NCBI RefSeq assembly: GCF_013368755.1
Contig: NC_049565.1
Coordinates: forward strand, 2,480,001-2,544,000
Origin: Talaromyces rugulosus
Lineage: Eukaryota > Ascomycota > Eurotiomycetes > Eurotiales > Trichocomaceae
DNA length: 64,000 bases
Direction of reading: 5' to 3'
The notes under the pieces were generated by a model that worked only from the letters and a program-made list of their open reading frames with translations, ran no database searches and was not told the DNA's origin. Both the position numbers and the translations under genes were made by a program. Of this stretch, positions 45,594 to 58,414 are shown piece by piece (the first letter of the stretch is position 1; each line of letters opens with the position of its first letter).

Positions 45594-48500
45594 ATGGCTC
45601 CGGTCCCGGAAGCCTACTTCGCGTCCCTGGACAAATGTTTTTCTGGGGACGCTCAGCTTCTGTATGGAAGAATCACGCCCCAGATTGAGATTGTGCTAAC
45701 GTCACTAGGTCTTGGAAAGAACTTTTTCTTTCTCTTTGCGAATCAGCCAGCGAGGCAACTGTTTCCAAAAGCGTTGCGGCTTTTCTGTCGCAGCCAGAGA
45801 GCACTCGACTACTTACAAACTGTCTGGCGCCGTTCGAGCCACCGTCTGCGAAATCGAAATCTGAATTCGACTCCAAAACTGCAGCAATCCATGTCGATGC
45901 ATCCCCTCAAGCTTCTTATAAAATCGACGAAATCAAATCCGACGCGCTATGGCTGAGTCAAAAGGCGGGGATAGATGAGGTATCGGCCCTTCGAATTACC
46001 GTTCTGGAATGGCAAGATAGGCCCAAATCTCGCTTAGTCGGCAGGTTCTCTGAGGAAGAGGCGACGAGCCTACAAGATGCGACCAGCGTGGATAATTTCC
46101 GGGTGTCCTTGGCTGGTCCCCAACTGAAGGAAGTACTCAGGCGGGTCAATGGAGGCTCAGATGCCGGATTCTCGACCGAAAAATCAAGACGGAAACGGCT
46201 ACAAAACATTTACCTGGATGAACGGAGTCATATTCTCAAAACGTCTCGAAAACTATTGGGGCTTTCGCTGCATGATACAGTCCCAGCCGATGCCGGTGTG
46301 GTTCCGCGTCCAGACACTCTTCCTGGCGCGGCGGTAAATGATAAACTATCGAGTCTCGGAGAGCAACTATTCGATGGCAAGAAGGGTGAAGCTGAGAGTA
46401 GTCGCTTCTTGCTAGGTGCAATCAAGGGTATCCAGAAACGCTTGGCCGATTTTCAATCCGAAGGCGGCTGGCTGTCGATTTCCGAGAGCGACATGGAGAC
46501 TGACGCCTCATGGAGAACAACACTCATTGACGAGACTGTGCACACGATACAAATAATTCTATTGCATGTTCAATCTCTACGTACCATTCCCAGCGGTGAC
46601 GTGGTTCTAGCTTGGCTAAAACTCATGGTAGAATTCAATTTCATGGAACCCATCACCCCAGTAAGTACAATTAGGACATCTGATCATTATTTGCTCTAAC
46701 ACTGTGTTTAGCCATGCGAAGACCCGTTGGTCCTCAGATTATCTTTGCAAGTCCTAGCATCTGCAACAACTCTTGCTTTGCTGAAGCTCCCCGATTCTTT
46801 GGAACTAGTGATGAAAAACTCTCGTCTCTCTCAAGCCGATGCCCTGTCTCACTCTAAACCGTATTTTCTTTCTCGTCAACACATTACAGAGATAAACGAG
46901 ATTTTCCTGAACACAGTCAACGCGGGGATTTTGAGCGCCAGCCCTGCAGCCTTCGCATGGGGAGCTGTTCTATTAACGATGCGAGACATAGCTCATACGG
47001 CGAAAAACTCGCGAGAAATGGAACTGTTAAAGACTGCAGTTGATTCTTTTCAATCAAATACCCCTGCGGCATCTCCGATTCGTACCTCTGAACAAACATT
47101 TTATGAGGAACTGATAGATGTCGTCCGGGTTCCTGCTTACGGGGATAATTTTGTGGATATTTTGACTATCGGCTCTGCTGAAAATGGCCAACTATTCAAC
47201 GTCGTCACTAACATTGCCTCCACTGTGGGCACATTGTCAGCTATCGATGATGCCGTGACCGCTTTCTGGATTCGCGGCTCATTGCTGGGCATTCTGCAAG
47301 TGAGTGTGCATATAATGGATTATTCCCCGGAGATTTTGACCGCCACGCTATCGATTTTGGAGGGCTCTCCTGATGATGTTCGGGGCCATGACGACTCGGC
47401 TCCCGTTCCTAGTGATCCGCGATACGTGTTCTTGAACGATGAAATACTCATGGAAAGGATATTCTACGTTTCTCGCTCTCGGTTTCCATATGAATCTATT
47501 CCGTTCCTTCGCCTGTGTCGGGCATTGATTGGTAAAGATGGGATCGATAGCCATGGTGCTGCTTTTGTTCGAAATCAGCTGGAGTCCATGGAAACATTTA
47601 CTCAGGTGGTTCCTTTAGACTTCCAGGGCTATGAAACGATACGCGAAGACGAAAATGCCAACTTTGTGTCTCTTGTGCAACCAATATCCATGTTGGCATC
47701 CCAACCGAGGAAGTCCAAAGGAAACACTCAGGCGGAAGCTGCTCTTGTTGCCACAGGCTCATCGCAGCTTCAGCCAGCGACAACTGGTCAGGTTGTTTCT
47801 GAATCGAAACCTGCTGTTGTAATGTGGTACCATGGGTATTCGTGCATTAGCTTTCTTGGTAGTTGGCTGGAGGCGTGGTCAACCAATGGCGGAGATGTAC
47901 CTGGCACGGACGAGGAGACTATCGCCGAGATTATATCGCTACTCACCGACCTTCTGGCTGCCTTCCGTGGAGCCGATTCACAAGATGACGACTCTGGGCC
48001 GAGAAAGATTCTGGAAATCGCAAGCGAGGGTTTGAGCAACTGCAGCGATATCGTGTCTGTGATATATGATATCCTGGAACGGAATTTGCAGGATTCTGGA
48101 GGGCCCTCAGGCATTCGCGGCTCAGTAGAGCTAGTTGTTGCCTGCGTGCGATTCGTTCGTGTCCTTGTCCCTATTCTCCCAAATCGGATATGGCCATTTT
48201 TGTCTCGAACCAGCATGTTAGATACCAATGGCCAGGGAGGTCGTTGGTCCGCCATTGTTTCCGCCGCTGAAGTGACTTCTGGGGACTATCCATTTCTCCT
48301 CAGTTTTGTCGAACTCTTCGAGGCTGTGATAGAGGATGCCATTTCAAATTCCGCGGTGCGAAAAGTGACATCTCGTGAAATTTCCAGAGCGGGCGATTTC
48401 TCTGAGAGGAGTGCGGGTGTTCCGTCTCATATCATCAGCAAAGTACTGTCCAGTTTTGTGCGCTCAATGGTTGGGGTGTACAACAGCACTGGAAACTGGC

Positions 48501-51235
48501 GATTCAAGCAAGTGGAGCGCAAGCTGCAAATTGAGACTTTATTGGCCAAAAACTTGGAGAAAGTAATTTACTACACTTACGGAATTGATGGTACGGAAAA
48601 TGGCCAATCAAAGATTTCCGGAGTCTTCTACGAACCCGCTACCTACATTCTCGACGTTTTACGACCGCAGTCGAACGACGAACTACCCTTCAACCCCGTC
48701 CTACGTATCATCATTGACGGGCTTCAAACACCGTCGACCACCATTTATCTCCGTCAAAGCCGGCTAATCGAGGGGCAGCTGATTGCTACGTTGAATTTGG
48801 CCATCAAATTAACCCAGACAGCGCATTTACTTCAATCCCCTTCTTCCTTGCTTGAAGACCAGCTATTCAAAGCATCTTCTGTTTTGGTAAAGTTATATAG
48901 CTCTCACCATCGGTACCGACTACCAGTTGCCATCCTGCTGGAGTTGTTAATATCAAAGGCAGCAGCAGATTCTGAAAACGAACCACCATCACTTGTTGGC
49001 CACCTGGGATCTGAATCGACGTGCCTGTTTCTCGATGTACTCGGCCAGTTCGATAACCCTTTGAGCGACAAAACACTATTTGTTTCTATATGGCGCCTTC
49101 TGTCTGCCTTTGTTAGTAAACGGCAGCAATGGCTTGCTATTTACCTTCTGACAGGAAGCTCGCCTCGGGATTCGTTAAAACTAAGTACATCTAGCGAAAA
49201 GGCCCCGAGGATGAGAAGTACCCCTTTCCTCAAGACAGCACTTGACACTTTGGAAAATATCGACCAGATTGATCCCTCAGTCTCTTTGGCCCTCCTTGAG
49301 TTTATTTCGTGCTCACAAGAACACTGGCCGTGGGCCACCGTTCAACTGGGCAACCACACGAACTTTTTCAGCTCGGTCATCAACCATGTTGCACACTTGA
49401 AACTTGAAAAACAGCCAATAACAAACCAAATAAGTTTAACGCAGATTGCTGCTATAACCGCCAATCTCTGTGCCATCTACCTGCATTCGGCAAAGGAGGC
49501 TAGAGATCAAACGTTTACCAAAATGCTGATACCGTTGGTTTTTTGGTACGCTGAAAACGCTGTGGATGTGTCGAGCTATAACGCATCACTCCATGCCAAC
49601 TTGAAGAAGAACTTTGAGATGAAATACAGCGGATGTCGCCTTCCACAATTCAAACGAACAAGCCTAGAGTCACGGCCACTAGGAAGGGACTACTACTATG
49701 ACCTGTCTCTTTCTGACAAAGTTCTATCATTCGGCTTTTCTTGGAGGGGAAAGAAGGGTCAGGGATTTGCTGACGAATTTGAACGAGCAAATCTTAACCT
49801 GTCGCTCGTGGAGGCGCAAGTGGTAAGTGACGATCATATTTGGAAGTTGGACGTAAAATACTAACGATGAAATTAGAATCTCTTTAATAGCTGGAAATTC
49901 TTTGCCATTGAGCATTCCACGGATTTCACGCCAGATAAGGAAATCCAGAAATCCATGGCTCTAGTTGTGCGAAATTGTTTACTTGCAAACACACGTCCTA
50001 CGCCTGAGGAGCCTATTTTTACCAAGTTACAGCAATCTCGGATTGATTTTGCGCTGTCAATGCTTCAGAAACTAGTTGAAGTCGGCGCAGAGGGCCCGGA
50101 ACTACTCGCGTTGCTATCTGTTGTTTGGGACACCATGCGCGCTCGTGGTACTACGTATGAGAATGCGTTGATTCATGACGATACCGAATACTACCGCAGC
50201 CTCCTGAATGTCCTTTTCCTTGCTCTACAATTCCATGTCTCCCGGTCGGCTCGACCAGAGCCTATCGAGAAGAAACCTGATATCTCACCAGACTTGTCGA
50301 TTGTGTTGGAAGTAATCAAAGTGGTGATAGCCCAAGGCTTCCGGTCTCTTACGACATATCTGCACGATGAGCCGCAACGATGCTCACCGAAAGATTTTGC
50401 CATCATTACGGCTATCCTCCAAACTGCGTTGCGAGTGAAGCATGTCGAACGACTTTACGAGCAACTTGTCTTCCACATCGAAGACAACGATACAGCGCGA
50501 TATGCCACGACTTTGTTCTCGTGGGCGGACCAATTGACCGTTGAAGGTGATCCGGTCTACGGAGAGCTGAGCGTTATCTTCCTGGTGGAGCTGTCAGCCA
50601 TCCCAATGCTGGCCGAGTATCTGGCAGTGGAAGCAGTGTTTATGAAACTTTCGACGAGTCGATTGACACGCATTCTCCGCCAGGGCAAAGGGTTCGGGCC
50701 ATTTGAATCCGTACCGCGGCTGTATGCAATCTGGACTGAGGGGATGCTACCATTGTGTCTCAATTTGCTATTCCACGTCACGCGCGCGGCGCCGGAAGTG
50801 GCAGCGTTTTTGAATCAATTTGAGGGACGTTTAGTTGGCGCGGCAGAATTGTTTTCGAATGTCCATGCCACGGCGGCCAATCCGCAGACTCAGAGGAGGA
50901 TATGTCTGTCCATGGCATCAGAGGCATACTCGCTAGCCCTTGTTTCGTTTATCCTCGAACAATATCGGGCGGCGGGTCCGAGTGCCGGTGTCGATAGCCA
51001 GGCGATCCAGGAGCTCAAGTGGGACAAGTCCCAACTCAAGGAGGACATTGAGGAACTTCTCAGTCGCCGAACGAATCTTCGAGCGCGCATCGTCGCCACC
51101 AGCGAGAAGGAGCTGGAGCTCGCCCGTCAGAAGCCTCTTGATGCAGCGTCCGGAGCGGAGAATCGGCTTGAAGAAAAGATTACGAAGGACTTGACGGCGG
51201 CACTGATCTGTCTGTCTGGAGGGGAGGAGGCATGA
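45594..51235 (+). CDS. nup188: Nucleoporin NUP188
   Basis: Large alpha-helical scaffold protein of the inner ring of the nuclear pore. Four exons (45594-45661, 45709-46660, 46712-49822, 49877-51235) give 1829 aa; all joins are in frame. The first intron (47 nt, branch GCTAAC) is needed: reading through it ends after about 120 residues, while splicing gives DAQLLSWKELFLSLCESASE and a long open frame. Typical family parts are WLSQKAGIDEVSALRITVLE near the N-terminus, KLPDSLELVMKNSRLSQADA, and the C-terminal NLFNSWKFFAIEHST and KEIQKSMALVVRNCLLANT. A coiled coil near the end (SQLKEDIEELLSRRTNLRAR) closes the protein. Membrane segments and FG repeats are absent, as expected for this scaffold class. 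Confidence 0.93.
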
Positions 51236-53047
51236 TTTTCCTTTTTTTAAAAACAATGGGCAAGCGGGGTGCGTAGTTTTTTGGCAAGATGTATGGCCTT
51301 TTTTTAATGGAAATAGGGTTGGCTCAGACGTTGGTTGTTGGTTGATGCTTGTTTACAGACAAAAGTGGAAAGAAATTTATGTACTTATCTACGTGAATGA
51401 ATTGATAGTGGTTGTTTTTATCGATTGATAATCAATTCAACAGGTAGGAGGTACCAAAGACGATTAGGTTTATTCAATGACAAACATGGGAAATCCGATA
51501 GAACAATACCGATTTCTATATGTACATCAATTGATGACTACTCATGTAGTTGACGTGGTCATTATAATTAACTACTACCATAAGCAAGCCAAACCCAAAA
51601 ACTTTATTATTATTCAAACGCGACCTGTAGATCAAATTTTAAAAGTGAACCCAAGAGTTAATTAGTATAATCCTCCTAGCCCCCAAACATTTCCCCCCTG
51701 ACTCAGCCGCGCCACCAACATCCAGTGTCATGCATGACAGCAGGGTGAACAAAAAAAAAAAAAAAAAAAAAAATAGAATTTATTTAGGGTGGGCTGCGGG
51801 TCTGCAAGAAAAGCAATAGTGTTTGACGCTAGAAGCAGCGGAGATTTCTCAAGAATGAGCCACTGCTGCTTTAAGCCTTTAACGGAGTGTTCCGTAATGT
51901 ATGTTGCCAATGTGGGAAATAAAAGTACACGTAGATAGGCCCCCAACGGGCGCTATCGATTGATAGTGTGGTTTATCGACGGGGTATCTACATAGGCGCT
52001 ATGCAGGAAATGACAGTGAACCCCATTATTATTATTATTGTAGAGGCCTTGACCCCTGGGGAGTTGATGGTTTTTTTTTTTGTTCTATCTATACATGATA
52101 CAAGGTCTACGGAGTACGGCGTGCCAGCGGTGACAAAGAGGAATGCGTGGAGATGGGTAAAATCTTGTCTATTTAATGGTAATATTTTTCTGGTCTGATA
52201 GTAGATACCACCTCACTTGTTCTATTTGATCTATTTAGATTCCATGGATTGCTTTGGTTGGTCCGGCATATGCACGTCTAAACGGTTTTTGAGAACATTC
52301 TCTGCTCCACAGCAGGCACGTTGATAATGAACGTGATGGTGTTAGGGTTACCTTTGCCCGATGATTGCAGATGTCGGTGAGGATACCAAAATTCATAATC
52401 AATTAATGAATAATTATATTTTTAAGAGGTGTTCCGCACCGAAGACTGGGAGGGAACGACAAAATAAGGTGATCTTCAAATTTCCTATTTCGGAAAGGGA
52501 AATGTGGAGGAGGTACGGCGCCAATAATAATACTAGTACTACTCCGTAACTGTCTTTGAATATGGGGATCAAACCTTTGATTATTATTGTGCATGAATGG
52601 TCGGTATGGAGTAGTTTAAACTGAATAGTATTACTACGAGAATAATAGTAGGCTTTCAATCTGATACATCGTGTTATTGACTCTTCACAACAATGGCATA
52701 AAACGTGCTATTGTCATGAAGAAGTGGCAAATTGTGGGGCCACCCTTCAAGTCGGCCAACCAGGGTGGACAAGGGAAGTGAGCCCGCAGCTTTGATGTCA
52801 TGCGGCAAAACTGTGTACGTACGTATTTTTATCAAATTATGCCTGATGCAGCTATTGAAACTTGACACGGGAGAGAGAGCAGAAAAGGCCGCGGGCTAAC
52901 GAAGCGTTCGTCTGATGGGGGCCGCACACTAGCTTGGCACGCTAGCCCCTTATAGCATAGTGCTTATGCGGGCCAATCACACCCGTGGCAGTGGAGACCG
53001 GGACCCGCTCGCCCCTTAAGGGCTCGAGCCAGTAGTGTCTGTAGTTG

Positions 53048-53063
53048 TACTCCGTACTCCGTA
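53048..53063. repeat. Two overlapping TACTCCGTA words
   Basis: TACTCCGTACTCCGTA: the 9-mer occurs at 53048-53056 and 53055-53063. The same word or its reverse complement (TACGGAGTA) recurs elsewhere only in non-coding parts of the window (2638, 12480, 12867, 52108, 52540). Confidence 0.8.
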
Positions 53064-53777
53064 CTAACAATCATACGCAGTAAGCATAATAATCCATGAT
53101 TGTTGTGAATAATCATGTTACGCATGACAATAATGGTTGTCTTGGTCGGAGACGGACTGACCAGCCATTCTTCCGAGTCAAGTGGAAAGGGTTACATGGT
53201 CGTAGTACACATACGCTCCCGGCGAGGACACAGAAGGACGACAGTGGCATACATATAATAATAATAACAATAGTAATAACAGCAAGACAAAGCATGCTTC
53301 AAGTACTTAACTAGTAAATATCTGCTCATAAAAGCTGAAGTTGTATAGTAGTTATACAGCGTAGTAACTATGTAGCCCCCCCTGGCTGTCCTAAAGCCTA
53401 GCGCGGCCCAAGCAGCCAATGGCGGGCGGCTTCATTTCCCTAGGCGGCGGCGCTCTCCTCCTCTCCTTCCCTCCTCCTCGCCCTCGCTCGCTCTCTGTCT
53501 CTACAACCTCGCCTTTTCCCTCTCCCCACGCCGTCCAGTCGTTCGCCATTCGGGGCTTCCTCTCTTCGCTTCTGTCGCGTCGCCGTCCTTGTTCCCCCCC
53601 TCCGAATTGCTGTCCATTACGTCGTCGACTTGTCGCTGCCATCGCTTGCCGTTCAAGTCCGCCAGCCATTCGATTCTGTCAGGGGGGCTAATTATTCTTA
53701 TTAATCAATTCACACCTCTGCGACTCCGAATTTCCCCCCCCCTCATCTGTATCCAACCCGCTGCAGAAAACAGGATT

Positions 53778-54064
53778 GTAAGTGCGATCCGTCTACGCTC
53801 TTTCATTTCCCTACGCTTTTTTTCGGTCTACCTTGGGTTTTCTGTGTTCTACTTGTTCGAGAACGGCCCATCGTCCAGGGGGTTGCGAGGGAAAAAGGCC
53901 TCGTATCACCATAAGCCGCAAGCTTTTATCGCTGGCCTTTTCCACCACCACGCGCCCGAGAAAGAACCAAAATCATGCCCAATTCCTGTTTCCACGGGTA
54001 TATCCGCGCATGAATCATGATTTCAGATGAATTGATGGGGACAACCAACGCTAACCGCATGCAG
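53778..54064 (+). other. Possible 5' UTR intron of fadA
   Basis: A GTAAGT donor after CAGGATT at 53778 and an acceptor at 54064 (GCTAACCGCATGCAG, with branch GCTAAC) bracket 287 nt upstream of the ATG. If real, it would remove several upstream ATGs from the leader. Only the splice signals support it. Confidence 0.4.
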
Positions 54065-54137
54065 TTCTGCCTAGTCTGATTGTTATACATTTCACAACTC
54101 GAGGTTATATTCACGAATTCAACGAAACACCGCCAAC

Positions 54138-55362
54138 ATGGGTTGCGGAATGAGTACCGAAGATAAGGAGGGCAAGGCCCGCAACGAGGAGATCGAGAAC
54201 CAGCTGAAGCATGACAAGATGATGCAACGCAATGAAATCAAGATGTTGCTGCTCGGTGAGTTTTCTTTTTGTTATCATGTCTTGATACTGTGCTAACCAT
54301 CGATTGCAGGTGCTGGAGAGTCGGGTAAATCCACAATTCTCAAGCAGATGAAACTCATCAACGAAGGCGGCTACTCCCGCGATGAGCGAGAATCATTCAA
54401 GGAAATCATCTACAGCAATACCGTCCAGTCAATGCGTGTCATCCTCGAAGCCATGGAGTCGCTCGAGCTTCCTCTCGAAGACCCACGTGCCGAGTACCAC
54501 GTGCAGACCATCTTTATGCAACCCGCCCAGATCGAAGGCGACAGCCTGCCTCCGGAGGTTGGCAGCGCTATCCAGGCCTTGTGGCGCGATGCTGGTGTCC
54601 AGGAGTGTTTCCGCCGCTCTCGTGAATACCAGCTCAATGATTCCGCTAAATAGTATGTTCTTTTTCTTCTTCCTCTTCCTCTCTGCACAGATCTAACAGA
54701 CTTGCTTAGCTACTTTGACTCGGTTGAGCGTATCGCCCAGCCCGACTACATGCCCAGCGACCAGGATGTGCTCCGCTCGCGTGTCAAGACCACCGGTATC
54801 ACTGAGACTACCTTTATTATTGGCGACTTGACCTACCGTATGTTCGACGTCGGTGGACAACGTTCCGAACGTAAGAAGTGGATCCACTGTTTCGAGAACG
54901 TGACCACCATCCTCTTCTTGGTCGCCATTTCAGAATATGACCAACTTCTGTTTGAAGATGAGACGGTGAACCGTATGCAGGAGGCCTTGACTCTGTTCGA
55001 CTCCATCTGCAACTCGCGCTGGTTCATTAAGACGTCGATCATTCTGTTCCTCAACAAGATTGACCGCTTCAAGGAGAAGCTTCCCGTGAGCCCGATGAAG
55101 AACTACTTCCCCGACTACGAAGGGGGATCCGACTACGCCGCTGCTTGCGATTATATCCTGAACCGCTTCGTCTCGCTCAACCAAGCCGAGCAGAAGCAGA
55201 TCTACACACACTTTACGTGCGCCACAGACACAACCCAGATCCGATTCGTTATGGCTGCTGTCAACGGTATGTGATTTCTTTTTTCTTGCTTTCTTGACTA
55301 TATACTAATTCATCATAGATATCATCATCCAAGAGAACCTTCGTCTGTGCGGTCTCATTTAA
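54138..55362 (+). CDS. fadA: Heterotrimeric G protein alpha subunit (FadA, group I)
   Basis: Membrane-bound GTPase switch; in Aspergillus FadA favours vegetative growth and represses conidiation and some secondary metabolism. Four exons (54138-54255, 54310-54652, 54710-55266, 55319-55362) give 353 aa, exactly the length of Fad[11 protein letters not shown] carries the N-myristoylation glycine and palmitoylation cysteine. GTP-binding motifs: GAGESGKST (P-loop, split by the first intron), [31 protein letters not shown] and TCATDT. It ends CGLI, the form modified by pertussis toxin in Gi proteins. No change at known activating positions (the Gly of the P-loop, the Arg of switch I, the Gln of switch II) is seen. 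A long leader precedes it. Confidence 0.97.
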
Positions 55363-55877
55363 TGAACAGACGACTCCTTTGTCAACGTCGAATGCTTTAG
55401 ATTATTGTCTACACGAGATTAATCATTTGCCGTGGATTTTTCTTTTTGATTTTGGATTTTCAATACCACATCGGTTTCTTGTTTCTTTTTTCTTTTTACA
55501 ATTTGTATTCCGTCATCAAAATCTGGCGTTGAGACATACTTTTGAGCTTGTTCGTTTACACTTTTTACCCTGAGCTTCTCGGCTTCTTCTGTAATTTTTC
55601 ACCCGTCTTTTTTTCCAAATATTTCTGTTTCCATCCACAATGTCACCTGGGTGTACACAATTGTTTTTTTGACGTCTCTTAAAAACTCTCCTTTTTTCCT
55701 TCGCTTTGTGCGGAAGTATCCCAATTGCCGCATACCACCGTGTGTAATTAACATTTACATGCGCTGGGTGATTGATTCAGTTGGGCGATGGCATGACACG
55801 TATGCATAAGAAGAAATGACATCATATTGTATTATTTCGTACATACATGTAGCATTCATTGTAGAACAATCGTGGAA
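55363..55877. other. Convergent 3' flanks of fadA and use1
   Basis: T-rich and without a gene. A TACATGTA palindrome lies at 55844-55851, 27 bp from the use1 stop. Confidence 0.6.
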
Positions 55878-57012
55878 TTAAAAGCGCAACTTGGGTCCCA
55901 GATAGACAATCGCAATTGCAACCAGCCACAACCCAAAAATCCACGCATACATCAACATACGTCCCAACCATCCCCTACCTTCACTCATACGCCTCAACAC
56001 GCCCATCCGTTGACCCGCTGTCCCTAAACCCGTCACATTTCGATCGAGCCCTTCGACGGCTCTGTCCAGGATGGACTTTTCGTTTTCGAGAGAGGATTGA
56101 AAGGCCTGGGAGGATGTTTTGAGTTGGCTGGCCAGGTTGATGAGGCTGTCTGTGAGGGATTCTTGTTCGGCGCGGTGCGTGGAGAGTGTTGTTTCGGTGG
56201 TTGCTGAAGTTGTTGTAGCTGTGGTGGCGGTGGTCGGCGAGGGTTTGAAGCCGGTGGTGGTGGTGGTGGTGGTGGTAGAAGAAGGATAGAGGGAGGATGA
56301 TTGTGCTGGAGTTGTAGACGATTCTGCGATTGACGTGGAAGAAATATCTGGCCGTCGCTGTCGTAATGTCGAGCTTACTGCTGCTGCTGCTGCTGCTGTT
56401 TCTGCTTCTGCTTCTGCGTCTGCTTCATCTTTGCCAGCTTGTTCTGTACCCCTTTCCTCATCTTCCAGTTTTTCCTCTTTTTCCTCTACAGGTTCCACCC
56501 CCGCGAGCAAATCTTCCCCTTCTCCTTCCTCTTCATCCTGCTCCTCCAAGTTATAATCCTCGGTCTTGATCTCATCAAACCGCTCTCTCAACCTCGCCAG
56601 TCGCGCACGCTTATTTGCCAAATCGGTCGTTCGCTGATGTCGTGTTTCCGGGGATTTTATGGATGGTAGCGAGCGTTCAATTTTTGTGAATAGTGTATTC
56701 GCATACTCGACATTCTGTCCAAAAAAAAAAAAAAAACGTCATTAGATTAACCACAACGAAATGTGTAAACGAACAGAAGGGGAGAAAAAAGCGTACAGCG
56801 CCAACTCGCGTACGATGCAAATGCGACTGTTGAACAAGTCTCAAATCCAACGCGGACGAGAAAATGTTGTGCTCAAGACGAGAAAGGAGGTTGTTCAGGT
56901 TGACAATGTCGACGGTGTAAGTTGTTGTTGTGGCATCATCATCGACAGGACTGGACATTGCTCGTGTTGTTGTCGGTGGTGGTAGCGGTCTTGTTGCTAC
57001 AGCTGCTGCCAT
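55878..57012 (-). CDS. use1: USE1-type Qc-SNARE
   Basis: Tail-anchored SNARE for fusion of Golgi-derived vesicles with the ER. Exons 57012-56797 and 56714-55878 (82-nt intron with a T run before the acceptor) give 350 aa; the join reads TRVGANVEYANTLFTKIE. The N-terminal helical part includes VDIVNLNNLLSRLEHN. The middle is acidic and then Ser/Thr-rich (a run of eight Thr), low in conservation. The SNARE segment (about residues 245-310) reads SLTDSLINLASQLKTSSQAF and then ILDRAVEGLDRNVTGLG. One C-terminal membrane segment (MYAWIFGLWLVAIAIVYLG) ends six residues before the stop. The family call rests mainly on the C-terminal third. Convergent with fadA. Confidence 0.85.
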
Positions 57013-57772
57013 GTTTGTATTTTTTTAAAAATTCCTTTCGATGTGTATTATTTCATTCTTTTCTGTTGTTTCGCAAGAAGAGGAACAAAAGGTACGTAAC
57101 TTACGTATACAGATGTCATCTCCGCGGCTTAGCAGAATCCAAGGTCCTCCGCCCCATAACTCTCAGCCAATAAGAATCCTCGCCTATCGTTCAGTGAGAG
57201 TAAACGCCTCCAAGTTTGTCTTGAAAAAGGGAAAATGTACAATTATACTGCCTCTAATTTTTCTGCAAAATTCGACTCTAATGGTAAATAAACTATCAGT
57301 CCGGTTCATATTATTTCTCCGAACAACCCCGAAAAAAAAAAAAAGGCTTACATATAACGTAGTACACACGCAGGGACGGGAAAGAAAAGAAAAAAAAAGC
57401 AAAAAAAAAGAAAATATCTCCGGACTTTTAAAGAAGTTAAACAAAATGCTTTCCGAGTTTCCCGCTTTTCTAGGAAGATCGACAATTGGCCTTCTGCAGG
57501 TCGGTGCTGTAATCGTTAAACGTGACTGGCTTGGTTTAACAGGCTCGCATGAGACTACGAGGGGGACCGTCGGTTTCTTTTGTCCCGTAGATAATTAATT
57601 GCATTAGTCCATGCACATGCAAGTTCGTGCAATCCTCAAGAATAAACATTAAATTCCAAAAAACAAAAAGACAGAAAAATCAGATCATCCACCCAGTATC
57701 TATGACATGGTAGAGGACATTAAAAATGCAAAAGGTGTCGTAAATCATCAACTTGTCATAAAAAGTAGGGTT
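57013..57772. other. use1 promoter and 3' flank of the next gene
   Basis: About 760 bp, AT-rich with A runs. An ORF on the plus strand (57041-57598) has no family features and is Lys-rich because of A-tracts; it is not taken as a gene. Confidence 0.55.
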
Positions 57773-58414
57773 TTATCTGTATTCAACAACCCGTCGTTTC
57801 CATGTCTTTCCCTGGTCCTCTTCGCTTCTCCGAAATAGCTGCAGGGACTCGCTGTACTTTCGCACTGGGTCGTCATTTGTATTATCATCATGTTCATCGC
57901 ACCGGCGCAGTACCAGGGGGGAGATAGTGTCGGTTCCTTCTGAGAAAATCGAGGCGTATGGAGAAGGTGGGATATGCTGCGGCGGCTGGTTATATTCGTC
58001 TGCTGACATTTTCGGCGATGATGATGTCGAGGTGGGTGTGCTCTGATTTGGCTCTTGTTGTAGCCTTGCAGACGCCGAAGCCGTTGGTGGGCTTATGTTT
58101 TCCTGGTCAAACGATTCGCCTGTGGCGCCGGTGCCCGAATCCGATTGGAGAGATTCCTCGCGTGTTGCTGAGATCCGTGGTGGTGTTGCTACTATTTGCT
58201 GCTGCAATTGCTGTCTCGCTAACGATGCAAGAGACCCACTATTCGGCACAGGGGATGAGCCTGAAGACAGCGGATGCAGCAAGTCATATGCGGATGTTGC
58301 GGGTCCTAAATTTGGTGTTTGCACAGCTCCTGCGTCTGCATCTGTGTCTTCCCTTTGCGCATCACCGGCGCGCCGCCGTCGTGAAGATGTCGAAGATGTC
58401 GAAGAATCGCCCAT
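57773..58414 (-). CDS. Hypothetical Ser/Pro-rich protein
   Basis: I do not recognise a family. Intronless, 213 aa, from MGDSSTSSTSSRRRRAGD to TWKRRVVEYR. It is rich in Ser, Thr, Pro and Gln and mostly looks disordered. The last 50 residues are more ordered in look (RKYSESLQLFRRSEEDQ, then WKRRVVEY) and are the likely conserved part. There is no signal peptide or membrane segment. A single intact ORF with normal GC and no overlapping alternative supports a real gene, though only moderately. Confidence 0.6.
   Translation of the reverse strand: MGDSSTSSTSSRRRRAGDAQREDTDADAGAVQTPNLGPATSAYDLLHPLSSGSSPVPNSGSLASLARQQLQQQIVATPPRISATREESLQSDSGTGATGESFDQENISPPTASASARLQQEPNQSTPTSTSSSPKMSADEYNQPPQHIPPSPYASIFSEGTDTISPLVLRRCDEHDDNTNDDPVRKYSESLQLFRRSEEDQGKTWKRRVVEYR

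Larger units (their letters stand above)
51236..54137. other. 2.9-kb gene-free tract before fadA
   Basis: No gene is seen. The left part (51.2-53.1 kb) is AT-rich, with a 23-A run at 51751-51773 and TACGGAGTA-type words at 52108, 52540, 53048 and 53055. From about 53.4 kb it is CT-rich and looks like the core promoter and 5' leader of fadA. A single TTAGGGTTA at 52342-52350 is too short to call a telomeric tract. Confidence 0.55.

Noticed and set aside
52342..52350. A fifth telomeric tract (TTAGGGTTA)
   Set aside because: Only one and a half units, which is expected by chance in 64 kb.
57041..57598. 185-codon ORF on the plus strand
   Set aside because: Lys-rich because of A-tracts, lies in the use1 promoter, no domain.
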